This document shows positions 26,803-35,467 of a stretch of 64,000 nucleotides of DNA, piece by piece. The stretch comes from Sulfotelmatobacter sp049792875 (GTDB lineage: Bacteria; Acidobacteriota; Terriglobia; Terriglobales; Acidobacteriaceae). The translations under genes and the position numbers were made by a program. The stretch is from positions 32,580 to 96,579 of the forward strand of contig JBARBI010000207.1 of assembly GCA_049792875.1 (NCBI GenBank), written 5' to 3'. Under the pieces are notes generated by a model. It saw only the letters and a program-made list of their open reading frames with translations, had not been told where the DNA came from and ran no database searches. Position 1 is the first letter of the stretch; each line of letters begins with the position of its first letter.

Positions 26803-27651
26803 ATGTCTGCGCCTACCCTGCCCATCGACCGAACAGCCGCCGTCACCGAGCGGCCCGCCGGGTCTGCCATCGTGTTTGAAGATGTGCATCTGTCGTTTGA
26901 AGAGAATGCGGTCCTGCGCGGCGTCTCGTTCCAGTTGCCGTTCGGAGAAACCAAGGCGTTGTTTGGCGTTGCCGGATCTGGCAAGAGTACGATTCTGAAG
27001 CTTGCTCTCGGGCTGATGCGGCCGGATTCCGGACGTATCACCGTCCTGGGCAATGAAGTCACGGAGATGCGAGAGCAGGAGCTTTTTCCGCTGCGCGGCC
27101 GGCTGGGCATGGTCTTTCAGGAGAGCGCTCTGTTCGACTCACTCACCGTGCGCGAGAATGTTGCCTACCGGCTCATGGAGGAGCGCGGCATCTATAGCGA
27201 GGAAATAGACCAAAGGGTGCGGGAGGCGTTGCGTTTCGTCGAACTGGAGCACACGCTCGACATGTTTCCGTCCGAACTCTCGGGAGGCATGCGGCGCCGC
27301 GTCGCGATCGCCCGCGCCATTATCACGCAACCGGAACTGCTGCTGTACGATTCGCCGACCGGCGGTCTTGATCCGGTCACTTCGAACACCATCGTGGAAT
27401 TAATCATGAAGCAACGCGATGTTTACCGGACCAGTTCCCTGCTGGTCACGCACCGACTGCAGGACGCATTTACCATGGCCACCCATCAATTTGACCCGCA
27501 AACCAGCCAGCTGCGGGTCTTGCCGCGCGGGCAATATTGCGACGTGCCGATGAGCTTTCTGATTCTCCGCGACGGTAAAGTGATTTTCGACGGCGACATT
27601 CGCCAGCTGACGCACACGAAGGACGAGTACATCAAAGAGTATATTTCGTAG
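26803..27651 (+). CDS. mlaF: MlaF-type ATPase with atypical Walker B
   Basis: 282 aa ABC ATPase paired with the preceding permease. Walker A is FGVAGSGKSTILK (about residue 57-69), Q-loop MVFQESALFDSLT, signature ELSGGMRRRVAIARA, H-loop LLVTHRLQDAF. The Walker B is LLLYDSPTGGLDP: the residue after the Asp is Ser, where ABC ATPases normally have the catalytic Glu (codon TCG at about 27353). The C-terminal 50 residues extend past the core as in other MlaF proteins. Activity may be low, or the general base may be replaced. Confidence 0.9.
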   Translation: MSAPTLPIDRTAAVTERPAGSAIVFEDVHLSFEENAVLRGVSFQLPFGETKALFGVAGSGKSTILKLALGLMRPDSGRITVLGNEVTEMREQELFPLRGRLGMVFQESALFDSLTVRENVAYRLMEERGIYSEEIDQRVREALRFVELEHTLDMFPSELSGGMRRRVAIARAIITQPELLLYDSPTGGLDPVTSNTIVELIMKQRDVYRTSSLLVTHRLQDAFTMATHQFDPQTSQLRVLPRGQYCDVPMSFLILRDGKVIFDGDIRQLTHTKDEYIKEYIS

Positions 27652-27886
27652 CAAGCTCGCTCGGAAATGCGCTACCTCGGGGGCTAAAGCCCTCGGAAGA
27701 GCAAACAGCCTTTATCGCAGCACTAAAGCGCTTGCGCCACCCAAAAGCTTGGGCACCCAAGGCAGCTGCCCTACCCCAAGGCGGTTGCGCCGACCGAAGA
27801 ACGATGTCTGAAGGCACAGGCCCGTCTCAAATCACGTTTTTCAGCAAACGGCTGAACCCAGGTGTTCCGCGAGTTTGGCTGCAAAC
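27652..27886. repeat. Intergenic region with small palindromes
   Basis: Between convergent mlaF and the M24 peptidase gene. It contains GGGCTAAAGCCC (about 27681-27692) and an AAAGCTTGGG/GCACCCAAGG motif, in the style of short acidobacterial interspersed repeats. No clean terminator with a T-run was found. No gene. Confidence 0.4.
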
Positions 27887-29212
27887 TTACTTCCCTGCCA
27901 TCGCTTTTTCCACATCCGCAGCCTTAGATGGTAGCGCCGCGCTCAGCTTGATCAGTTTGCCGTTGGCATCAACGTAGTAGTCGTCTTCGATGCGCACGCC
28001 GATACCTTCCTCGGGAATGTAGATTCCCGGCTCGATCGTGAACGCTGCGCCCGGTCCGAGCGGCACTCTGTAATCACCCGGATCGTGCACGTTCAACCCG
28101 ATATAGTGACCGAGTCCGTGGATGAAATACTGATCGAGCGGCTGGCCATGAAGATCTTTGCCGTGAGACCTGATGTAGTCCTTTGCGACTTTGTTGAGGG
28201 AAGCGTCGGAATCCCCCACCAGCATCGACTTGCCGGACTGGAAGGCGGCCATCGCGGCCTCCTGCGCGGCCAAGACGATGTCGTAAATCTCCCGCTGTCG
28301 CGGAGTGAAGTGACCATTCACCGGTAGAGTGCGTGTGATGTCGGCGGCGTACATCGAGTATTCCGCTGCCGCATCGATTACGACCACGTCCCCGGCCTTC
28401 ATCGTATTAGTGTTGTCGGAGTAGTGAAGGATCGTGGAGTTATGGCCGGAGCCAACGATGGGAGAGTATGAAGGACGCTCGCAGCCACGCCGGTCCCACT
28501 CGTACTGCATCAGAGCGGAGATTTCAAACTCGAGGACGTTCGGCTTCACGGCTTTCATCGCGGCCGCGTGAGCGGCCACCGAGGCATCCACGGCTTTGCG
28601 GATCAGACCTATCTCACCGGCATCCTTGAACGTCCGAAGCGAGGTCAGCGTGGGCTTGACGTCCTGAAAGAAGAGAACCGCATTCGAGCGCCTCAGGAAA
28701 GTTAAAGGTTCTGCGCTGGCCGACGTTTCTCCCTCGGAGACAACATCCGTATAGATCACCGGGCGTCCGCCCGCGATCACCTTCGACACCTCGTCCGGCA
28801 GCTTGTCCATCTCCTCCACGCGGTCGAAACCGGTAATTTTCGGAGCGTCAGAATTTTCCGCGCCCAGCTTCGGGCCGGTAAATTTTTCTCGCCGCAGGTT
28901 GTGGGGAGGAAGAAAAAGAATCTCTGTGTACGGGCGAGCCGGTGCATTGTCCTTGGCTTCTACAGCCGGCGCGATGAGTAATGCGTCACCCGGTTCGGTC
29001 AGTCCCGAGAGGTAGTAAAAATTGTCCTCCTGCCGAAACGAGTAGACCGGGTCTCCACCCTCCAGAGGCGCGAATAGAACAACGATGCCTCCTACTTTGT
29101 TGACCAGTGATTCCCGGCGAGCGTGATAGTCGGCGCTGGGTTGTCGATCGAGGGCATTCCCTGGAGTACAGGCAGAAATCAGGCTCAGAAAGAAAAGCAA
29201 AAGCTTGCGCAT
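27887..29212 (-). CDS. Xaa-Pro aminopeptidase-like M24B lipoprotein
   Basis: 441 aa metallopeptidase removing N-terminal residues before proline. The N-terminus LLLFFLSLISAC is a lipobox, so it is probably a lipoprotein facing the periplasm. The N-terminal creatinase-like domain spans about 25-185. The catalytic domain has metal ligands in VVIDAAAEYSMYAADITRT (two Asp), HGLGHYIGLNVHDPG (His), TIEPGIYIPE (Glu) and GVRIEDDYYV (Glu), so the two-metal site is complete. Next upstream gene on the same strand is 46 nt away, perhaps cotranscribed. Confidence 0.92.
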   Translation of the reverse strand: MRKLLLFFLSLISACTPGNALDRQPSADYHARRESLVNKVGGIVVLFAPLEGGDPVYSFRQEDNFYYLSGLTEPGDALLIAPAVEAKDNAPARPYTEILFLPPHNLRREKFTGPKLGAENSDAPKITGFDRVEEMDKLPDEVSKVIAGGRPVIYTDVVSEGETSASAEPLTFLRRSNAVLFFQDVKPTLTSLRTFKDAGEIGLIRKAVDASVAAHAAAMKAVKPNVLEFEISALMQYEWDRRGCERPSYSPIVGSGHNSTILHYSDNTNTMKAGDVVVIDAAAEYSMYAADITRTLPVNGHFTPRQREIYDIVLAAQEAAMAAFQSGKSMLVGDSDASLNKVAKDYIRSHGKDLHGQPLDQYFIHGLGHYIGLNVHDPGDYRVPLGPGAAFTIEPGIYIPEEGIGVRIEDDYYVDANGKLIKLSAALPSKAADVEKAMAGK

Positions 29213-29258
29213 CGGGGCTCCGTCATTCGCGAATCGGTTCTTGAAAAGCGGCAGGACC

Positions 29259-30257
29259 TCACTTCGGCGCCGAGGCCAGGTTCTTCCCTGCCTGAATGAA
29301 GGAGTCTACGTTGCTCTTATCAATCAAGTCCGAACCGGTATCCACGAAGCTCGGGATCGGCGCATAGCTGTCCTTCGACCAGTCTTTGTCCAGCGAAGGC
29401 GGCTTGTGATGATACAGATTGTCGAGCATCTGCATGCCGACGAAGGCCATGGTGTAGGGTTTCTGGCCGATCGTGGCGGCAATCATGCCTTTCTGAATCC
29501 AGTCGAGTGTTTCCTGGTCGGTGTCCATGGCCATCACCACTTTACCGCTCACGTGATAGCTGTTGAGCACGCCTGCGACTTCCTTGCCGGATTGTGCTTC
29601 CAGACAGACGAAGCCATCGACCTTATCGCGCTCTTTGCCGACGATCTGAGTTGTCGTATCGAATGCGATGCGTGGGTCGCCCTGAATGTCGACGACGCGG
29701 GTAATCTTGATGTCGGGCGATTTGGCTAGAGCCTCTTTGTAGCCGCGCAGACGCTCCTGCAGGTTCGACTGATCCGGCATTGAGAAGACCACAACATTGC
29801 CTTTGCCCTTCAACGCCTGCGCCAGCCGTTGCCCGCCGGCGTACCCCGCCTGATAGTTATTGGTACCGATGAAAAACAATCGCTTGCTGGAGGGCGCATC
29901 GGAATCGATGGTAATCACGGGAACCCCCGCGGCGATCGCCTTGTCGATGCTGTCCCTGAGCAGGGCGGGGTCAGTCACGTCCAGCAGGATGCCGGTGGCT
30001 TTTTTCTGCACGGCTTGATCGAGGGCGTCGCGCTCCGCCTTAAGATCGTAGCTCTGCGGCCCCGTGAAATCGGAGCGCACCTTCATTTGAGCGGCGGCGT
30101 TGGAGAATCCGGCACCGGCACTCTTCCAGTAGGGGAGTTGCAAATTTGCTGAGACCAGGACAAAGTACTCATCGGAGTCGTGGGTGGCGCCGCAACTCAG
30201 AAGTAATACCGACAGGACTGCGACGGCGGCGGAGTGGAGACTACGCGAGGGAAGCAT
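29259..30257 (-). CDS. RbsB-like sugar-binding lipoprotein
   Basis: 332 aa periplasmic binding protein of the ribose/galactose type. N-terminal lipobox VLLLSCG (Cys at about 22). The fold shows VLVSANLQLPYWKSAGAGF, GILLDVTDPALLRDSIDKA, GVPVITIDSDAP, FIGTNNYQAGYAGG, and IAATIGQKPYTMAFVGMQML, the usual pattern with two lobes. No permease or ATPase is adjacent, so it may serve a distant transporter or act as a sensor ligand-binder. AGGAGG-like GGAGGATGC lies just upstream of the ATG. Confidence 0.88.
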   Translation of the reverse strand: MLPSRSLHSAAVAVLSVLLLSCGATHDSDEYFVLVSANLQLPYWKSAGAGFSNAAAQMKVRSDFTGPQSYDLKAERDALDQAVQKKATGILLDVTDPALLRDSIDKAIAAGVPVITIDSDAPSSKRLFFIGTNNYQAGYAGGQRLAQALKGKGNVVVFSMPDQSNLQERLRGYKEALAKSPDIKITRVVDIQGDPRIAFDTTTQIVGKERDKVDGFVCLEAQSGKEVAGVLNSYHVSGKVVMAMDTDQETLDWIQKGMIAATIGQKPYTMAFVGMQMLDNLYHHKPPSLDKDWSKDSYAPIPSFVDTGSDLIDKSNVDSFIQAGKNLASAPK

Positions 30258-30615
30258 CGCATCCTCCTTTCAACTATCGAAGAGATTCGCATCTCGGACG
30301 GATGAATCTTGCGGAAGCGAACCTTCAGCGACTGGATTGTAAACGAGTGGTCAAGCGAAGGCCAGAAGTCAACGCTGGGCCTGGTCGAGAAGTCCCGAAA
30401 TCGCAGCCTCATCGACCTCCCGACGAGTTATCAAGCGCAGATCCCGTGCGCTCGAGCACCCCGACGTGGGGGATGTGGCCGCGGCAATGTTTCTTCTGCA
30501 AATGCCGTTGGCCCGAATAGAGAGGATGGTCTAGATCGATGATAACGAATTGCACGCGGCCTTGGTGCTCTTCGTACAGGTCCACCGTGCGCCGGAAAGA
30601 TCACAAGAGAAAGGA
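30258..30615. other. Intergenic region, no feature identified
   Basis: 358 nt between two minus-strand genes. It should contain the promoter of the binding-protein gene and the 3' end of the export/GT2 transcript. No convincing coding signal, terminator or repeat was seen. Confidence 0.35.
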
Positions 30616-32244
30616 CTAAACTCCCACTGGAAATGGCTTCGTGTGGGTGGTTTCCCGAAGCGATGCGCCCCCGAATCGGCCCTGCAACAAAGACATCAAT
30701 CCCGTGTACCAGTACCCCACAACAAACAACAGCAAGAACGGCACGGTAATGTAATTCTCGTTGTCGACGGCGTAATACACCGTGGCCGCGAAGTATGTGC
30801 CGATCAGCAATTCCAGCCACGGGACCCATCCCAGCCGTTTGCGATACTTTGTGGCACCGACTTTATCCTGCTTCGAGACAACGCTGTACTTGGGCGTCCG
30901 AGCGAATGCGCTCTGCTTGCCGATCAGAGCCTCGATCACCGCTTTCGTGTTGGTGATGGTCAATCCGATTCCCAGCGCCATTAAGAACGGAAGGTATAGC
31001 AACGCCCGCGGCCAACTCCGAGGAAACAGTTCGCGCTGCGAAACCAGATAGAAACTGGAGATCGAGAAGGTCGAAGCCATGAACAGTGGTAGGTCGATGT
31101 ACAGCATCTGAAACCAGCCCTGGTAGAAACGAATGATCATGGCTGGAAGCAGGAGCACGGACAGCATAATCATGAGCGGATAGCTGATATTTGCCGTCAG
31201 GTGATACCAGGCCTCGATCTTGGTGTGCAGGGGAGCATCGCTGTGCAGAACCCGCGGCAGAATCTTTTTTCCGGTCTGAATCAGCCCCTTCGCCCAGCGC
31301 GCCTGCTGGGTCTTGAAGGCAGTCATCTCCACGGGGAGTTCGGCGGGGCATTCCACATCCTGTAGGTAGATGAATTTCCAGCCCTTGAGCTGGGCACGAT
31401 AGGAGAGGTCGGTGTCTTCGGTCAACGTATCGTGCTGCCAGCCTCCGGCCTCCTCGATAGCAGCACGCCGCCACATGCCGGCAGTGCCGTTGAAGTTGAA
31501 GAAAAGTCCGGTGCGGGCACGACCGGAGTGCTCGAGTACGAAATGACCGTCCAGCAGGATGGCCTCCACTTCGGTCAAGAAGGAATAATTGCGGTTAATG
31601 TGCGTCCAACGCGTCTGCACCATTCCAATCTTAGGATCGGTAAAGTGATGGATGGTGCGCAGCAGGAAATCTTCGGGGGGGGTGAAGTCGGCGTCGAAGA
31701 TTGCGACAAACTCGCCCTTCGCCGTGTTCAACCCTTCGGCCAGCGCGCCGGCCTTGTACCCCTCCCGATTTGTCCGGTGATGGTAGCTGATGGGATTGCC
31801 CAGCGCGGCGTACCTCTCGACCAGGCCGCGGGCCACTTCGACCGTCTCGTCGGTCGAGTCGTCGAGCACCTGGATGTCGAGCTTCTCACGCGGATATTTG
31901 AGCTTGCAGATCGACTCCAGCAGCCGCTCGACCACGTACTGCTCGTTGAAAATCGGCAGTTGCACGGTGACCCGCGGCAGCTCTTCGAAATGCGCCGCCG
32001 GCTCGGTGGTGCGGTTTTTCCGGTGCTTGTAATAGAGGTACACCAGGACGTAGCGGTGCACTCCGTACCCAGCGAGCAGGACCAGAACGATGAAATAAGG
32101 AATGAGCAAGGCCACGTCAAATGCGTTTGCGTGATAGAGTCCGCGAAACGTGGTATCCAGAAAATGCTGGCGGATATAGGGCCCGATGCCCTTGGGGGCG
32201 ATCCACAATGCCAAGGTCGGGGTCAGGATGAGATCAGAATGCAA
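30616..32244 (-). CDS. Cellulose/glucomannan synthase-like GT2 transferase
   Basis: 542 aa processive family-2 glycosyltransferase in the inner membrane. An N-terminal TM segment (about 45-65) precedes the GT-A domain: VTVQLPIFNEQYVVERLLES, VLDDSTDE (UDP-binding Asp), IFDADFTPP (DxD), TEDTDLSYRAQLKGW (TED, catalytic base), and KTQQARWAKG (QxxRW). Four or more C-terminal helices follow. It fits CslA/mannan-synthase-like enzymes and suggests an extracellular polysaccharide. TTG start at 32244; the gene lies 99 nt after the fusion-protein gene, probably in the same transcript. Confidence 0.92.
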   Translation of the reverse strand: MHSDLILTPTLALWIAPKGIGPYIRQHFLDTTFRGLYHANAFDVALLIPYFIVLVLLAGYGVHRYVLVYLYYKHRKNRTTEPAAHFEELPRVTVQLPIFNEQYVVERLLESICKLKYPREKLDIQVLDDSTDETVEVARGLVERYAALGNPISYHHRTNREGYKAGALAEGLNTAKGEFVAIFDADFTPPEDFLLRTIHHFTDPKIGMVQTRWTHINRNYSFLTEVEAILLDGHFVLEHSGRARTGLFFNFNGTAGMWRRAAIEEAGGWQHDTLTEDTDLSYRAQLKGWKFIYLQDVECPAELPVEMTAFKTQQARWAKGLIQTGKKILPRVLHSDAPLHTKIEAWYHLTANISYPLMIMLSVLLLPAMIIRFYQGWFQMLYIDLPLFMASTFSISSFYLVSQRELFPRSWPRALLYLPFLMALGIGLTITNTKAVIEALIGKQSAFARTPKYSVVSKQDKVGATKYRKRLGWVPWLELLIGTYFAATVYYAVDNENYITVPFLLLFVVGYWYTGLMSLLQGRFGGASLRETTHTKPFPVGV

Positions 32245-32343
32245 CCGCGGCTCCGGTCAAAACTTCTATTTTACCGGATCGGCGAAAACCGGGGCGTTTT
32301 TGGCGGAGGGTGGGGATTTTACCTTCCGAGAATCTATCCAGAC

Positions 32344-33441
32344 TCAGCGGTTTTCGGCCACTTCCCCGCTCTCGGGAACGATGAACGCGTCCACCCGCAG
32401 TCCGTCGGGCAACCGCGAACCCGGTTCGAGTTCGACCAAAGTTTCCAGGATCTTGGTGTCTACTTTTTCCGTGGGCTCGTCCGTGCGGACATTCTTCGGA
32501 CCCAATTGCTGTCCCACGCGCACGACGTGTCCCCAGAACTTCTGTTTCCCGAACGCGTCGGCGGTTACGTACGCTTTCTGGCCCACCCGCACCTTGCTCA
32601 CGTCGGTCTCATCCACGTCAACGCGCACGCGCAGGGCCTGGCGGTCGCCGATGGTCAAGACAGGATCCGGCACCGTCGAGGAATTCGAAACGCTCTCTCC
32701 GCCGCGATGGTGCTTGCGCAGCACGCTTCCGTCGATGGGCGAGCGGATGAAGGTCTTCTGGTATCGGGCGTGCGCCTCTGCGAGCTGGGCCCCGGCCAGT
32801 TGCAGATCGGCTTCGGCGAGCGATTGGTCCTCCTCGCGGGCGTGATCGTCGATCAGCGCGTGCTGCTGGAAGGCCGTCTCATACCTGGCCTTGGCTACGT
32901 CGGCTTCACGACCGTAGCGGTCCAGTTCTTCGCGTGAAACCACTCCGGCGGAAAACAGCTCCTGCCGGCGGTGAAGTTCCGACTGCGCGTTCTCCATCAC
33001 CGCATGGGCTTCGTTCACCGACGACCAGGCTTCAGCGCGCTCCTGGTGGCGGGCCCCGTTGATGACTTTCCGCAATACTGCCCGCTTAGCTTCGACGTTG
33101 GCGCGGGAAGACTCGACTTGCGCCCGGTAATCCGCGTTCTCGAGTTCCGCCAGCACCTGCCCGCGGCGAATCGCATCGCCTTCTTCGACGTTCACGGATT
33201 TCAGGCGCCCGCTCAGCTCGGACCCGATCTTGATGTCTTCCGAGCCCGGCTCCACGCGCCCGGGCCCGGCGATCATTGACGGACCCTGATTCGCGGACAC
33301 GGCCCTAGTCGCCGCAAGAGTCGATTCCTGCGAGCGCTTCGAAGCTACTACCAAAGATGTGGTGAGCAGGAACACACCCAGCCCGACCACTAGAGAAGTG
33401 CGGCTCTTCAACAAGGTTGCAATCGAGAAAGTTCCATTCAT
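32344..33441 (-). CDS. HlyD-family membrane fusion protein
   Basis: 365 aa periplasmic adaptor for ABC export (DevB/MacA type). One N-terminal TM helix (about 15-33), barrel-sandwich half IKIGSELSGRLKSVNVEEGD with lipoyl-like VLAELENADYRAQVESSRAN, a long coiled-coil hairpin (about 110-220), the second half TFIRSPIDGSVLRKHHRGGE, then beta-barrel VDVDETDVSKVRVGQKAYV. GGGGAG lies 6 nt before the ATG. It lies 36 nt after the ATPase gene; together with the permease this is a complete DevBCA-like exporter, except that no TolC partner is nearby. Confidence 0.92.
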   Translation of the reverse strand: MNGTFSIATLLKSRTSLVVGLGVFLLTTSLVVASKRSQESTLAATRAVSANQGPSMIAGPGRVEPGSEDIKIGSELSGRLKSVNVEEGDAIRRGQVLAELENADYRAQVESSRANVEAKRAVLRKVINGARHQERAEAWSSVNEAHAVMENAQSELHRRQELFSAGVVSREELDRYGREADVAKARYETAFQQHALIDDHAREEDQSLAEADLQLAGAQLAEAHARYQKTFIRSPIDGSVLRKHHRGGESVSNSSTVPDPVLTIGDRQALRVRVDVDETDVSKVRVGQKAYVTADAFGKQKFWGHVVRVGQQLGPKNVRTDEPTEKVDTKILETLVELEPGSRLPDGLRVDAFIVPESGEVAENR

Positions 33442-33477
33442 AACAGCTCCCCAGTATTAACGCTCGTACAGCGTGAA

Positions 33478-34224
33478 CTAAACCAAGCCCACAGCGGCTT
33501 GGGGCATATTCTGCGCGAGCAGGCCGGGCGGCAGCAGTTCCGGCTCTGGCGCAGTAGCGATGGCTCCGTCTTCAATCTTCACGATGCGATCGGCAAAGCT
33601 GAGTACGCGAGAGTCATGAGTGACGATCACCACCGCGCGCCCACGCTTGTGCGCCAACTCGCTCATCATCTCCATCACATTGCGGCCGGTGTGCGAATCG
33701 AGAGCCGCCGTAGGCTCGTCCGCGAGGATGATCTCCGGTTCTCCCGCCAGCGCCCGCGCAATGGCGACCCGCTGCTTCTGCCCGCCGCTCAGGTCCGCGG
33801 GAAAACTGCCGTACTTGCCGCCCAGCCCCACCTGGTCAAGCAATTCGTGTGCCCGGCGTTTCGCCGTCATGTTCGAGGCGCCCTTCAGATCGAGCATCAA
33901 TTCGACGTTCTCGCCGGCCGTCAGAGTTGGGAACAGGTTGAATCCCTGAAACACGAAGCCGATGTGCTGCAAGCGAAGAGCCGGCAAGTCTTTCTCCCGC
34001 AACCCAACCACTTCCCTGCCCGCGACCCGCACACTTCCCGACGTCGCGGTGAGAATGCACCCCATGATCGACAGCAGGGTGGTCTTGCCGCTGCCCGAGG
34101 GCCCCATGAGCATCAGGAGTTCCCCTGAGTGCGCGTCCAGGTCAACGCCCCGCAAGGCGAGTGTCCCGGTGGCACCTTCGTCGTAGGTTTTCCTAAGCTG
34201 CCGAACTGCAATTGCTGCTTGCAT
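33478..34224 (-). CDS. ABC exporter ATPase (DevA/MacB-N type)
   Basis: 248 aa. Walker A LMGPSGSGKTTLL, Q-loop FVFQGFNLFPTLT, signature DLSGGQKQRVAIARAL, Walker B IILADEPTAALDSHTG and H-loop VIVTHDSRVL are all intact. I start it at ATG 34224 (MQAAIAVRQLRKTY) with GGGAAGG 7 nt upstream; the frame stays open for 34 more codons without family-like sequence. A pair of short palindromes lies in the 116-nt gap between the permease stop and this start. Confidence 0.93.
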   Translation of the reverse strand: MQAAIAVRQLRKTYDEGATGTLALRGVDLDAHSGELLMLMGPSGSGKTTLLSIMGCILTATSGSVRVAGREVVGLREKDLPALRLQHIGFVFQGFNLFPTLTAGENVELMLDLKGASNMTAKRRAHELLDQVGLGGKYGSFPADLSGGQKQRVAIARALAGEPEIILADEPTAALDSHTGRNVMEMMSELAHKRGRAVVIVTHDSRVLSFADRIVKIEDGAIATAPEPELLPPGLLAQNMPQAAVGLV

Positions 34225-34270
34225 CTGGAATCCTTCCCAGCACCTGAAGGCGCCCCACTTTCTTCTCTTC

Positions 34271-34332
34271 AGCACGCCTGAAGGCGTGCCCTGATACAAA
34301 TCATTTCGGCACGCCTGGCGTGCCACGATACG
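34271..34332. repeat. Two related palindromes, GCACGCC-N-GGCGTGC type
   Basis: GCACGCCTGAAGGCGTGC with CTGATACAAATC after it, then GCACGCCTGGCGTGC with CACGATACGAATC after it. The units share the palindrome and the following GATAC-AATC tail, so they are a tandem pair of one small element, sitting between the permease and ATPase cistrons. They could form hairpins in the mRNA and modulate relative expression. Confidence 0.6.
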
Positions 34333-34340
34333 AATCTTGG

Positions 34341-35465
34341 CTATCCGCGAAACACCATCGCCGGATCGATCCGCGTCACCTTGTTAATTGAAACCAGCGC
34401 GGCTCCTACACACATCAGCAGCGTCACAAAAAACATCCCTACGGCCATGGACGGCGGCATCAGAATGGCTGCCCCGCCCGCCTGGCTCCCGCGCACCACG
34501 AAGACGCTGACGATCATCCCCAAGGCGTAGCCGATGACGGCGCTGATAGCGGCCTGCTTCATGATCACTTTGTAGACGTAGCTGTTGGGCGCCCCCATGG
34601 CCTTCAACGTTCCGTATTCGCGGATGTGGTCTACCGTGGTCGCATAAATCGTCTGCGCCACGACCACGAAGCCTACGACCAGACCCAGCACGGCCGCGAT
34701 TAGTACAGCCACCCCGGCCCCGGTCGTAAACATCCAGTAGAAGGTCGTCATGTGGCTGAACTGCGACGTGGTAAACACCTCGACGTCTTTTACGTGTTCG
34801 AGCAATTCCCGGCGCACCTGCTCGCGGTCCGCCCCCGGCGCCAATTTCACGAGTATGAACAACGTCTGGTCCTCACGAATGGCGGCATAGTTCTGCGCAT
34901 TCTTGAACGAGGTGAACACGTAAGGCGAAGTGGTGAACGACCGAATCCCGCGGGTGAAACCGACCACCCGCGCGCGGTGCCCTCCGATTTCGAACACCTC
35001 ACCCACGCGTGTAACACCCAATTTCCGCTTGTAGAGTTCGTCGAGAATGATTGCATCTGGAGACTTCAAGTCCTCCACTCGGCCCTCGACCAGGTTCCAC
35101 GGCCGCTCCAGAGAATCGTCGACGTTGATACCCACAATCTGCACGGAGTCCTCGCCGCCGTCGTGCCGTTTCCAGCCCGTCCAGTGCGCGATAATCTTCT
35201 GCGCATCGGCTACCCCCGGCACGGCTCGCACCTGGTTCAGCTTGCGCTCGCTGAAGGCTACTCCCTGCTCCACGTACGGAACGTTCTTCGACGTGATCCA
35301 CAGATCCGCCCCGGAGTGATCAATCAGATTAGAAGTTGCAGTGGTGAACCCGAAAAACAATCCCAACTGCACCACGATCAGCACCACGGAGAACACAATC
35401 CCAGTCAGCGTGACCGTCAGACGCACCTTGTCGTGAAACAGATTTCGTTGCGCCAGAGGAGGCAT
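34341..35465 (-). CDS. FtsX-domain ABC permease (DevC-like)
   Basis: 374 aa from ATG 35465 (MPPLAQRNLFHDKVRL). N-terminal TM helix (about 15-40, VTLTGIVFSVVLIVVQLGLF), a periplasmic MacB-PCD-like domain (about 50-250) with DLWITSKNVPYVEQGVAFSE, then three helices in the FtsX domain (about 265-370), including YATTVDHIREYGTLKAMGAP. The start is 2 nt after the tetR stop, indicating tight coupling; a longer frame reaching 35696 overlaps tetR and is rejected. Works with the following ATPase and fusion protein. Confidence 0.9.
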   Translation of the reverse strand: MPPLAQRNLFHDKVRLTVTLTGIVFSVVLIVVQLGLFFGFTTATSNLIDHSGADLWITSKNVPYVEQGVAFSERKLNQVRAVPGVADAQKIIAHWTGWKRHDGGEDSVQIVGINVDDSLERPWNLVEGRVEDLKSPDAIILDELYKRKLGVTRVGEVFEIGGHRARVVGFTRGIRSFTTSPYVFTSFKNAQNYAAIREDQTLFILVKLAPGADREQVRRELLEHVKDVEVFTTSQFSHMTTFYWMFTTGAGVAVLIAAVLGLVVGFVVVAQTIYATTVDHIREYGTLKAMGAPNSYVYKVIMKQAAISAVIGYALGMIVSVFVVRGSQAGGAAILMPPSMAVGMFFVTLLMCVGAALVSINKVTRIDPAMVFRG

Positions 35466-35467
35466 GA

